Assembly (NCBI GenBank): GCA_964493205.1
Contig: CAZBMJ010000004.1
Coordinates: forward strand, 23,111-87,110
Source of the DNA: CAZBMJ01 sp964493205
Lineage (GTDB): Bacteria; Myxococcota; UBA727; JABDBI01
DNA length: 64,000 bases
Direction: 5' to 3'
The notes under the pieces were generated by a model that was not told where the DNA came from, made no database searches, and saw only the letters and a list, made by a program, of their open reading frames with translations. Below, one piece after another: positions 9,110 to 16,857 of this stretch. Position 1 is the stretch's first letter. Every line of letters begins with the position of its first letter. The position numbers were made by a program, and so were the translations under genes.

Positions 9110-9880
9110 TTAACCAAATTTTCCTGTTATGTAGTCTTCTGTTCTTTGATCGCGCGGATTAGTAAAAATATTTTTTGTGTCGTCTATTTCGATTAATTGC
9201 CCTGATAAGAAATAAGCGGTGATTTGAGAAATTCTTGCAGCTTGCTGCATGCTATGGGTAACGATAACAATGGCGTATTTAGTACGCAGGGAACTTATTA
9301 AGTCTTCTATACGGGCAGTAGAAATAGGGTCTAGAGCTGAGCAGGGTTCATCTAGTAATAATACTTCTGGCTCCATGGCTAATGCTCTAGCAATGCAGAG
9401 ACGTTGTTGCTGCCCCCCCGAAAGAGTTAAGCTAGGTGCATTGAGGCGATCTTTTACTTCATTAAATAAAGCGGCTTTACTTAAGGCTTCTTCTACCAAA
9501 TCAAACTTATTACGGGGTATTTTTTTCTGTGTTAAAAAATAACCACTTAAGACATTTTCCATAATAGACATATGGGGAAAAGGATTAGGTTTTTGAAAAA
9601 CCATTCCAACTTTTCTTCTTAAAATGCATGGATCAATACTTTTGTCATAGATATCTTGATTATCTAATAAAATTTTTCCTTCAACGCGAGTATTTTCAGT
9701 AAAGTCATGCATTCTGTTTAATGCCCTAATAAAAGTTGATTTACCACAACCTGATGGACCAATAATAGCAGTAACTACTCCTGAATTCATTTCTAGTGAC
9801 ACATTATCTACAGCTTTTTTATTTCCATAATAAATAGATAGATTTTTAGTTAAAATTTTAGGTAGTAATTCTTGTATCAT
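9110..9880 (-). CDS. pstB: phosphate ABC transporter ATPase PstB
   Basis: A 256-aa ATPase that powers phosphate import through PstA and PstC. Walker [10 protein letters not shown] is at residues 41-49, the signature [20 protein letters not shown] follows, and Walker B is [12 protein letters not shown]; the Q-loop region [12 protein letters not shown] is typical of PstB. AAGGA lies five bases before ATG 9880. It is cut off from pstA by an opposite-strand lipoprotein gene, so it needs a promoter in the 215-bp AT-rich gap 9881-10095. Confidence 0.96.
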   Translation of the reverse strand: MIQELLPKILTKNLSIYYGNKKAVDNVSLEMNSGVVTAIIGPSGCGKSTFIRALNRMHDFTENTRVEGKILLDNQDIYDKSIDPCILRRKVGMVFQKPNPFPHMSIMENVLSGYFLTQKKIPRNKFDLVEEALSKAALFNEVKDRLNAPSLTLSGGQQQRLCIARALAMEPEVLLLDEPCSALDPISTARIEDLISSLRTKYAIVIVTHSMQQAARISQITAYFLSGQLIEIDDTKNIFTNPRDQRTEDYITGKFG

Positions 9881-10095
9881 GGGATTCCTTCACATTGTCC
9901 ATGTTTATTTTAATAATTTTTTTAAATAAATTATTTCTAATATTATCTATTTTTATTAATAATATAATATATAAAATAAGTATTTGGAGTAAATCACTAT
10001 TCAAATGATTTTTTTTGCTCTAATTGCTTGCAAAATAAATTTAAAATAGTATCTATAATATGTATCAATTAAATTAACTTTCGAGATTTAATACA

Positions 10096-11565
10096 ATGAA
10101 AAATGAATTATTTATAAAATCTACTATATTTCTATTGGTGTTAGCCGTTGGATGCGCCAAGCCTCAAGTAACGAAAAATAATAATTCTGCTTCAGAAAGT
10201 GAAAAAAAAGTTCTTGAAGATAAGCTAAAAAAAGCTCAAGATGATTTGACAGCAGCACTTGCCAGTAGCCCTAAAAACACGAAAGAGGTTAAAGAGCTGG
10301 AAGATAAGCTAAAAAAAGTTCAAGATGATTTGACAGCAGCACTTGCTAGCCCTCCTAAAAATACGACAGAGATTAAAGACTATGAAGATAAACTAAAAAA
10401 ACTCGAAGCTGAAAATACTAAACTTAAAGCAAAGTTAGAAGAACTCAATAAAAAACTTGGAATCACTCCACCAAAAGAAATTTCTGTAAAAGCTGCTACA
10501 GTAATAAAAGAGCTAGAAACTGATTATAAGCCTGGTAAAGTAACAGAAACTTTGAAAGTCTTAGCGGATGAAAAAAATGAAGAGGCTGCCATTAAAGCTT
10601 ACAACACCATTACGGAGAAAATGGTAGAACTCTATAAGGCGGGAGCTGATCAAGCGACCATAGATAAAACTTTTGGAGACTTGAGTAAATTTGATGATAA
10701 TATGTTCTTATCTGCTACTATTGCAAAACATAATCAAGAAATAGTTGCTAAAGTTACTGAAGAAATCATAAATAAGGGCAAAACTTATTATGAAGAATTA
10801 ATTAACGATAAAGATCCTAATAGACTCGCTAACTCTCCAATTTTATATTTAACTAAAATAGATGAAAATAAATTTAGTCATGATCTTAAGCCAAATAACA
10901 ACAAACCAGGTGTTGCTACACTACTTTTAAATACTATGTCAGATTTTATCAAAAGTGCATCATTAAGCGATTTGTATGCTGTTATACATTTTTTAGGTGC
11001 TAAAAAAGAATTAATGAAGCATAAAAGCTTTGAAGAGTTTATAGCTGGGATTAAGGATAAAATTCTAGAATTTGAACAGGTAGGTAAACAAGATGGTATT
11101 AAATTGAGCAAGCATGTAAAAGATAATTTTGAAAAAAATCTCTTGTCAGGACAGCTAAAAAATTATTTTGCAATAGATTATCCTGCAAGAGTTAAAGAAA
11201 TAACTGATAATTACAAAAAATCTTTTGAAGATTTAAGTAAAGAAAATATTGCTGAAATAGCCAAGACTTCTCCCATAGTAAACATACTCCGATGGGATGT
11301 TGCTAAGTTAGCAAGCCTCACACTTGATCAAAAAGAAGAGTTAAAAAAATATACTAATAACGCTTCAGCGGACCAATTAAAAGCTGTGCTTTATAAGTTG
11401 ACTGACGCTGGTTATTTAATAGGGAATGCAGGACAAATTAATAGCTATGCTAATTATTTATACACGGAAATCAACGGTAAATCTTCTGGTAGCGCTCAAA
11501 CCAACTTTGATATAAAGAGATTTAATCAACACAAATTACCTAACTTTGATAAAGATTTTTTATAA
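10096..11565 (+). CDS. coiled-coil lipoprotein inserted in the pst locus
   Basis: A 489-aa protein with signal MKNELFIKSTIFLLVLAVGC (lipidated Cys20). Residues about 33-120 form a coiled coil built from near-identical tandem units (EDKLKKAQDDLTAALAS and EDKLKKVQDDLTAALAS, then a third partial), visible also as an 84-bp DNA repeat near 10207-10374. The remainder is helical and lysine-rich with no recognised domain. It lies on the opposite strand between pstB and pstA, and its stop abuts that of pstA. No Shine-Dalgarno is evident before ATG 10096. It resembles the other large lipoproteins here in composition; the function is unknown. Confidence 0.75.
   Translation: MKNELFIKSTIFLLVLAVGCAKPQVTKNNNSASESEKKVLEDKLKKAQDDLTAALASSPKNTKEVKELEDKLKKVQDDLTAALASPPKNTTEIKDYEDKLKKLEAENTKLKAKLEELNKKLGITPPKEISVKAATVIKELETDYKPGKVTETLKVLADEKNEEAAIKAYNTITEKMVELYKAGADQATIDKTFGDLSKFDDNMFLSATIAKHNQEIVAKVTEEIINKGKTYYEELINDKDPNRLANSPILYLTKIDENKFSHDLKPNNNKPGVATLLLNTMSDFIKSASLSDLYAVIHFLGAKKELMKHKSFEEFIAGIKDKILEFEQVGKQDGIKLSKHVKDNFEKNLLSGQLKNYFAIDYPARVKEITDNYKKSFEDLSKENIAEIAKTSPIVNILRWDVAKLASLTLDQKEELKKYTNNASADQLKAVLYKLTDAGYLIGNAGQINSYANYLYTEINGKSSGSAQTNFDIKRFNQHKLPNFDKDFL
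10207..10374 (+). repeat. tandem 84-bp intragenic repeat
   Basis: Two near-identical copies beginning GAAGATAAGCTAAAAAAAG sit head to tail and encode the EDKLKKxQDDLTAALAS coiled-coil units of the lipoprotein. A shorter third copy follows. Such repeats can expand or contract by recombination. Confidence 0.8.
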
Positions 11566-12420
11566 TTAATATTTTTTCTCGCTTTTATAACGAAAGAAAG
11601 TTGCCACAGCATTCATGAAAAATAAGATTATTAATAAAACTATGATAGCTGCTGAGGCATTTTGTAAAAATCCACTTTGAGGCTTTTGTACCCATTGAAA
11701 AATTTGTAAAGGCAAGCTTGAGAATTCGCTCATAATATTTGAAGGTATAAAAGCTATATAAGCTGCTGCACCTAGAATAATCAAAGGAGCGGATTCACCA
11801 ATAGCTCGTGATAAAGCTAAAATAATGCCCGTGATCATTTGTGAGACAGAAAGTGGCAGCGTTATGTGCCAAATTACCCTTAGTTGTGATGCACCAAGAG
11901 CAATGGCGGCTTCTTTTAAATTAAGAGGCACCATTTTTAATGATTCTCTGCAAGCTATAATTATGATGGGTAAAATTAATAAAGATAGCGTAAGAGCAGC
12001 GGCGATTAAGCTTGGGCCTAAATTAAAAAATCTAACAAATATTTCTAATCCCAACAAACCAAATATAACTGAAGGCAGGCCGGCTAGATTGCCAATATTT
12101 ATTTCAATGATTTTTTTAAAGAAATTATTTTTTGAATACTCTTCTAAATAAATGGCAGAACAAATACCTAAAGGAATGGAAATAATCATGGTTAACAGCA
12201 TTAAGTAAATAGTCCCTAATAAACTTGGTAACACTCCTGCTTTATCAAAATTTTTAGACGGAAAACTTGTTAAAAAAGATAAATTTAATTTATTTTTTGC
12301 TACCAAAAAAGTATCCGCTATTAGAAAAAACAATATCAATAAAGGCAGTATTATAGCTAGCAAACAAATTATTTTAAAAATATATTCTAATAGATTTTTT
12401 TTAATATTTTTAATAATCAT
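11566..12420 (-). CDS. pstA: phosphate ABC transporter permease PstA
   Basis: A 284-aa inner-membrane permease with about six membrane segments and the cytoplasmic EAA loop LKEAAIALGASQLRVIWHIT, which contacts PstB. It pairs with PstC to form the phosphate channel. Its ATG overlaps the pstC stop by four bases, so the two are translationally coupled. Downstream, where pstB normally follows, lies an opposite-strand lipoprotein gene. Confidence 0.95.
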   Translation of the reverse strand: MIIKNIKKNLLEYIFKIICLLAIILPLLILFFLIADTFLVAKNKLNLSFLTSFPSKNFDKAGVLPSLLGTIYLMLLTMIISIPLGICSAIYLEEYSKNNFFKKIIEINIGNLAGLPSVIFGLLGLEIFVRFFNLGPSLIAAALTLSLLILPIIIIACRESLKMVPLNLKEAAIALGASQLRVIWHITLPLSVSQMITGIILALSRAIGESAPLIILGAAAYIAFIPSNIMSEFSSLPLQIFQWVQKPQSGFLQNASAAIIVLLIILFFMNAVATFFRYKSEKKY

Positions 12421-13286
12421 TTTTTTGCTCTTCTGCTCGCTAAATTAAGTATAAAAGTTATTAAAAACAAGAAAAATGCCACGGCAAAAATAGTTAAATA
12501 CTCTAAAGAATTTTGGGGAGTATCGCCCATACTTACTTGAACAATATAAGCCGTCATTGTTTGCATACTTTCTGTAATATTTAGGCTTAGATTTGGTTTT
12601 AGACCTGCCGCAATAGATACAATAACGCTTTCGCCCAAAGATCTAGAAAGAGCTAGAAAAAAAGCAGCTATAATACTAGATTTGGCATAAGGTACTATGA
12701 CTAAAAAAATAGTTGAAAGCTTGCTAGCACCCAAAGCATAAGAAGCTTCTTTTAAGTCTTTGGGAGTTTTAAAAAGAGCATCTTCACATAAAGAACAAAT
12801 AGTTGGTATAAGCATGATACCCAAGACTAATCCTGCAGAAAGAGCATTAAAGCTTGATAAATTATTTATTATTTGGCCTAATAAAGGAGTCACTATGCTT
12901 AATGCAAAGTAGCCATAAACCACTGTGGGTATACCTGCGAGTATCTCTAATAAAGGTTTAACAATTTTTCTAAAAGTAGGCCTTGCAAATTCACTTAAAT
13001 AAATAGCTGCCAAAATACCTAAAGGAAAAGCAGTACTCATGCTTATAAAGCTAATCAATAAAGAGCCACTTACAAGTGGCCAGATGCCAAATCTTTTTGA
13101 GCTAAATAAAGGAGTCCATACTGTATCGCCAAAAAATTGACTAAAAGAAACATGATTAAAAAAATCCCAAGTTTTACTACATAAAATAATTAAAACGCAG
13201 GCAATACAAATAATACTTATGCTGGCGCATAAAAAAAATATTAGCTCCATAGCGCTACCTAATAATTTTTTATGATTATTGTGCAT
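12417..13286 (-). CDS. pstC: phosphate ABC transporter permease PstC
   Basis: A 289-aa permease with about six membrane segments and the EAA-type loop LKEASYALGASKLSTIFLVI. It forms the membrane channel with PstA. The start codon overlaps the pstS stop region by 11 bases and the stop overlaps pstA, so pstS-pstC-pstA read as one tightly packed operon. Confidence 0.95.
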   Translation of the reverse strand: MHNNHKKLLGSAMELIFFLCASISIICIACVLIILCSKTWDFFNHVSFSQFFGDTVWTPLFSSKRFGIWPLVSGSLLISFISMSTAFPLGILAAIYLSEFARPTFRKIVKPLLEILAGIPTVVYGYFALSIVTPLLGQIINNLSSFNALSAGLVLGIMLIPTICSLCEDALFKTPKDLKEASYALGASKLSTIFLVIVPYAKSSIIAAFFLALSRSLGESVIVSIAAGLKPNLSLNITESMQTMTAYIVQVSMGDTPQNSLEYLTIFAVAFFLFLITFILNLASRRAKK

Positions 13287-14193
13287 AATTAAGCTTTGCT
13301 AAAGATTCTGCTTGATCTTCTGGTGTGAGAGGTACAAAACCAACATCTAGTGCAATTTTTGTGCTGTAGCTTAAATAAAATTTTAAAAACTCTAAACTCT
13401 CTTTATTTAAAGATTTTTGGTGAGCATAGATATAAATAGCCCTTGATAAAGGATAAGTTTTATCTTTTATAGTTTTAATTTCTGGCAAAATACTCTCGTT
13501 ATGTATGTTAATTGTATCGTCCATTAATTTTAACACTTTTAGATGAGTTTTATTTTCTGCATAATAAGCAAAGCTAAAAAACCCTATGGCATTTTTATTA
13601 GATTTTATGGCGTGTACCAAAACATTATCATCTTCACTGGTAGTAATATCTCCACGACTAGCATGCTCTTGCCCCACTATAACTTTTGTGAAGTAGTCAT
13701 AGGTGCCAGAAGATATTCCTGGCGCATATAACTGCATATCTTCTACTGGCCATGCAGGGTTAACATCATGCCATTGTTTGACTATATTCTCACTTGAAGG
13801 TTCAAACATTTTTTTGAGCTCAGAAAATTTTATTTCATTGAGCCAATGATTTTCTTTGTTAACTACTATTACTATGCCATCATAAGCTACTTTAAGTTCA
13901 GTAACTTCTATATTATTATTTTTGCAATTATTTTCTTCTGAAGCTAAAATTTTTCTAGAAGCACCAATAATATTTATTCTGTTTTCACACAATTTTTTAA
14001 ATCCACCACCCGTACCACAAACACCTATGCTCACTTTAAGGCTTGGATTATGCTCTTGATACTCTTCTGCAACTGCTTCACTTAGGCCATACATAGTGCT
14101 TGAGCCATCTATTTTTATAATATTTTGATCTCTAGAACAGGTGCAATCTGCTAAAAACATTAAACATATACTTAATTTAAATAATATTTTCAT
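13276..14193 (-). CDS. pstS: phosphate-binding protein PstS
   Basis: A 305-aa periplasmic binding protein, first gene of the pst operon. The signal ends in FLADC, suggesting a lipoprotein. The mature part has the phosphate-site motifs DGSSTMYGLSEAVAEEY, GVCGTGGGFKKLCE and ISSGTYDYF. It captures phosphate and hands it to PstCA. I looked for a Pho box in the 116-bp gap before ATG 14193 and saw none that matches the enteric consensus. Confidence 0.93.
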   Translation of the reverse strand: MKILFKLSICLMFLADCTCSRDQNIIKIDGSSTMYGLSEAVAEEYQEHNPSLKVSIGVCGTGGGFKKLCENRINIIGASRKILASEENNCKNNNIEVTELKVAYDGIVIVVNKENHWLNEIKFSELKKMFEPSSENIVKQWHDVNPAWPVEDMQLYAPGISSGTYDYFTKVIVGQEHASRGDITTSEDDNVLVHAIKSNKNAIGFFSFAYYAENKTHLKVLKLMDDTINIHNESILPEIKTIKDKTYPLSRAIYIYAHQKSLNKESLEFLKFYLSYSTKIALDVGFVPLTPEDQAESLAKLNYAQ

Positions 14194-14309
14194 TTTTTGC
14201 AGCTTACCTTTGTTAGTTTTGATAGTTATTTAGTTTGAATGGCAATTTTGTCTTTTAAAATTTGCTACTATGGTAAAAAAATAAAATTATGACTTTCATA
14301 GGTTGATAC

Positions 14310-14699
14310 ATGACTATCTTTAAAGATTATAAAAATAATATAACAGTGCACGTAGAACCTAAATATGATGAGCTAAAATCTAACCCACAAAATTCGTTAT
14401 ATGTATTTTCTTATGATGTTTCTATTACTAATAATAGCGAACATACAATACAAATTAAAAGGCGTTCTTTTATTATTACCGATGCTTTTTTTAATATTGA
14501 ATATGTAGAAGGCGATGGTGTAGTTGGACAAACTCCAGTGCTAAAACCTGGCAGCACTTACAATTATATTAGTTTTTGTCCTTTAAAAACTAGCTTTGGC
14601 AGTATGAAGGGTTATTATACCGCTACTGATGAATTTGGTAATTCTTTAAAAATAATTATACCTGAATTTGTTTTAGCTCACCCATATTCCATACAGTAA
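14310..14699 (+). CDS. apaG: ApaG protein
   Basis: A 129-aa single-domain ApaG protein with the expected fibronectin-like beta fold, matching in VFSYDVSITNNSEHTIQIKR, RSFIITDAF and the glycine-rich GDGVVGQTPVLKPGSTYNY. The length is normal. ApaG is widespread in Proteobacteria; its role (linked to dinucleotide polyphosphates or protein interaction) is poorly defined. It stands alone, upstream of and convergent with a toxin-antitoxin pair. Confidence 0.92.
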   Translation: MTIFKDYKNNITVHVEPKYDELKSNPQNSLYVFSYDVSITNNSEHTIQIKRRSFIITDAFFNIEYVEGDGVVGQTPVLKPGSTYNYISFCPLKTSFGSMKGYYTATDEFGNSLKIIIPEFVLAHPYSIQ

Positions 14700-14707
14700 A
14701 AATATAG

Positions 14708-15040
14708 CTAGGTAGCTTTGAGTGTATTATCCTCGATATCATGAAATTGTTTGATTACAACATCTCCATCGGGAAAGTGGGCAATAATCTTTAATTGACC
14801 TCCCATGGCTTCAATATAACTGCGTATCGTTGAAATATACATATCTGTGCGATGTTCAATCTTTGAAATGCTCGCTTGCTTTTTCCCCAGTGTCTCAGCT
14901 AGCCGCTCTTGGCTTAATTTCCTCGCTTGTCGCAGTTCATGTATTGGCATTTCTTTCATAAGCAATTCTGCTTTTTCTTTTGCCATTTTTTGATGCTCGG
15001 GTTGCATTTTTGCACGCAAGTTTTTGAAGGATTTAGACAT
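14708..15040 (-). CDS. XRE-family antitoxin (HigA-like)
   Basis: A 110-aa DNA-binding protein with a helix-turn-helix (LRQARKLSQERLAETLGKKQ, then ASISKIEHRTDMYISTIRSY), the usual partner of HigB/RelE-like toxins. ATG 15040 is preferred because GAGGAG sits eight bases upstream; an earlier ATG at 15055 is possible. It overlaps the toxin gene by eight bases, so the order is toxin then antitoxin, as in higBA. It should neutralise the toxin and repress the operon, probably at the palindrome at 15424-15450. Confidence 0.9.
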   Translation of the reverse strand: MSKSFKNLRAKMQPEHQKMAKEKAELLMKEMPIHELRQARKLSQERLAETLGKKQASISKIEHRTDMYISTIRSYIEAMGGQLKIIAHFPDGDVVIKQFHDIEDNTLKAT

Positions 15041-15398
15041 TTTTTTTCTCCTCATCTAGCTCTTTGAGATGCTTGTCATAAAGCTTATCAGCCATTGCAA
15101 TATTCTGCTCATACCATCGATCTTTTCCTTCTTTACAACCACCTAAGAGAAGTAAAGCCGTTCGTTTAGGATTGAAAGCATACAAAATACGGTATGGTGA
15201 CCCTTTATGCTGAATTCGTAATTCACGCATATGGGAATGACATGAACCCTCCACCCCAGATGAGTATGGAAAGCCAAGTTGTGTTCCAAATTTCTCTAAG
15301 AGCCGGACGACCGTATCTATATCAACTTGTAACATTGCGTTTTGCATATCCCACCATTCTTCAAATTCATCTGTATATTCAATTTCCCAAAGCGCCAT
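15033..15398 (-). CDS. HigB/Gp49-like RelE-superfamily toxin
   Basis: A 121-aa protein of the phage-derived Gp49-like (DUF891) group of the RelE superfamily. Motifs seen are EWWD near the start, HMRELRIQHKGSPYRILYAF, and the downstream LLLLGGCKEGKDRWYEQNIA. Such toxins cleave mRNA in the ribosome. It forms a type II pair with the overlapping antitoxin. Base composition is richer in G+C than its surroundings, in keeping with acquisition. Activity is inferred from the family. Confidence 0.9.
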   Translation of the reverse strand: MALWEIEYTDEFEEWWDMQNAMLQVDIDTVVRLLEKFGTQLGFPYSSGVEGSCHSHMRELRIQHKGSPYRILYAFNPKRTALLLLGGCKEGKDRWYEQNIAMADKLYDKHLKELDEEKKNV

Positions 15399-15423
15399 GA
15401 TTCACCCTAAATATAACCTTTAA

Positions 15424-15450
15424 GCGATATTCCATCAATGGAATAATTGC
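15424..15450. promoter_or_regulatory. palindromic operator of the toxin-antitoxin operon
   Basis: A perfect inverted repeat TATTCCAT-CA-ATGGAATA (15428-15445), extended imperfectly by GCGA and ATTGC on either side, lies about 30 bp upstream of the toxin start. HigA-type antitoxins repress their operons at such palindromes, so this is the likely operator. Confidence 0.65.
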
Positions 15451-15579
15451 AAGTTTTAATACTAGCAATGAAATTAGGAAGTTAGAAAGATCCGGAAAGA
15501 GTTTTGAGATATTGAGTAGTAAATAGCACATAAATTTAGATTATCACTACTAACTGTTAAGATAAGCTTGGGGGCAAGC

Positions 15580-16689
15580 ATGCTTAATTTAACTGATTCT
15601 CATATATTATCCATGCCTTTGTATGTAGCGGGTAAGGCTATAGAACAAAATTCTACTATTTTATCGTGGTCAAAACTTGCTTCAAATGAAAATCCTTTGG
15701 GGCCTTCAAAAAAATCTCTTGAGGCTATCAAAAATAACTTAACAGATATTCATATTTATCCAAATGTTAATCGAGAACAAACTATTTTAAGTATTTGTCA
15801 TCATTATAAACAGTTTGATATAAAGCCTTCCAATATTGCTCTTGGTAACGGCAGCAGTGAACTTATTGTAAATTTAGTGCGTGGGCTTGTTGGAGCCAAT
15901 GAATCAGTACTCAACTCTTGGCCCACATTCGTTATGTACAAATTAGCCATAATGGCACATGGAAAACAAGAAATCAGCGTGCCGCTCGACCAAAATATGA
16001 ACTATGATTTAGATTTAATGCTAAAGATTATTAAAGATAATACTCAGCAAGCAATTAAATTATTATTTTTAGGCAATCCCAATAATCCCACTGGGACGTA
16101 TATTTCAAAAAATCTTTTTATGGATTTTGTTAAAAATTTACCTGAAGACCTCGTATTAGTTATAGACGAAGCTTATTTTGAATATGTATGCCAAAAAGAT
16201 TATTTAAACAGTCTAGAAATAGCTTTAAGTAGGCCTAGAACCATAGTATTGCGTACATTTTCTAAAATTTATGCACTAGCTGGATTGCGCATTGGCTATG
16301 CCATGGGTGATAAACATATTATTGAGATCTTATCAAAAATAGCTGACCCATTTAATATTAATGCTCTCGCGCAAGTGGCAGCAATGGCTGCACTTACTGA
16401 TAAAGAACATGTGCAAAATAGCATAGATAATAATAATAAAATGAAGCCTATATTAATTAGTAAATTAAAAAATTTAGGTTTTTTAGTGAGCAATACTGAA
16501 GGTAATTTTGTTTTAGCAAAAAGAAATCCTCACATGATGAGTATTAATGCCTTATGTAGCAAGCTTTTTAGTCAAGGTGTTATTGTGAGAAGCCTAGATA
16601 GCTACCAAATGCCTGATTACGTAAGAATTTCAGTAGGGAGTCAAAGCCAAGTTGATCATCTTATTAATGCTTGTAAAATCTTAATTTAA
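15580..16689 (+). CDS. hisC: histidinol-phosphate aminotransferase
   Basis: A 369-aa PLP-dependent class I/II aminotransferase. ATG 15580 is preferred over an in-frame TTG at 15568 because GGGGG lies five bases upstream of the ATG. HisC features are SNENPLGPS near residue 36, LGNGSSELI, GNPNNPTGT, DEAYFEY near 196 and the PLP lysine in RTFSKIYALAGLRIGYA (Lys about 229). It converts imidazole acetol-phosphate to histidinol-phosphate; lone hisC-type genes can instead transaminate aromatic amino acids. No other his genes are in the window, so the physiological substrate is open. Confidence 0.88.
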   Translation: MLNLTDSHILSMPLYVAGKAIEQNSTILSWSKLASNENPLGPSKKSLEAIKNNLTDIHIYPNVNREQTILSICHHYKQFDIKPSNIALGNGSSELIVNLVRGLVGANESVLNSWPTFVMYKLAIMAHGKQEISVPLDQNMNYDLDLMLKIIKDNTQQAIKLLFLGNPNNPTGTYISKNLFMDFVKNLPEDLVLVIDEAYFEYVCQKDYLNSLEIALSRPRTIVLRTFSKIYALAGLRIGYAMGDKHIIEILSKIADPFNINALAQVAAMAALTDKEHVQNSIDNNNKMKPILISKLKNLGFLVSNTEGNFVLAKRNPHMMSINALCSKLFSQGVIVRSLDSYQMPDYVRISVGSQSQVDHLINACKILI

Positions 16690-16735
16690 ACACCCCAAAT
16701 TATTCGCATAACATATGAAAAAAAACAAAGTCTGT

Positions 16736-16817
16736 GTCGTTGCGAGGCGCGTTAGCAACCAAGCAATCCATCCATAACGATGAGATTGCGGCGGTCACTG
16801 CGTTCCCTCGCAAAGAC
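16736..16817. repeat. palindromic intergenic repeat of the widespread TTGCGAGG type
   Basis: GTCGTTGCGAGG at 16736-16747 faces CCTCGCAAAGAC at 16806-16817 with one mismatch, and the interior contains AAGCAATCC facing GAGATTGC. The element is much richer in G+C than its surroundings. The sequence resembles a family of mobile intergenic palindromes seen in many intracellular and environmental bacteria. It lies between hisC and the exported AAA+ gene and could also end transcription from both sides. Confidence 0.7.
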
Positions 16818-16857
16818 CAGGAATCTGAACAGAATTCTGGCCAATAGAAAGGAGACG

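Noticed and set aside
14194..14309. Pho box upstream of pstS
   Set aside because: No pair of CTGTCAT-like repeats was found; only AT-rich DNA.
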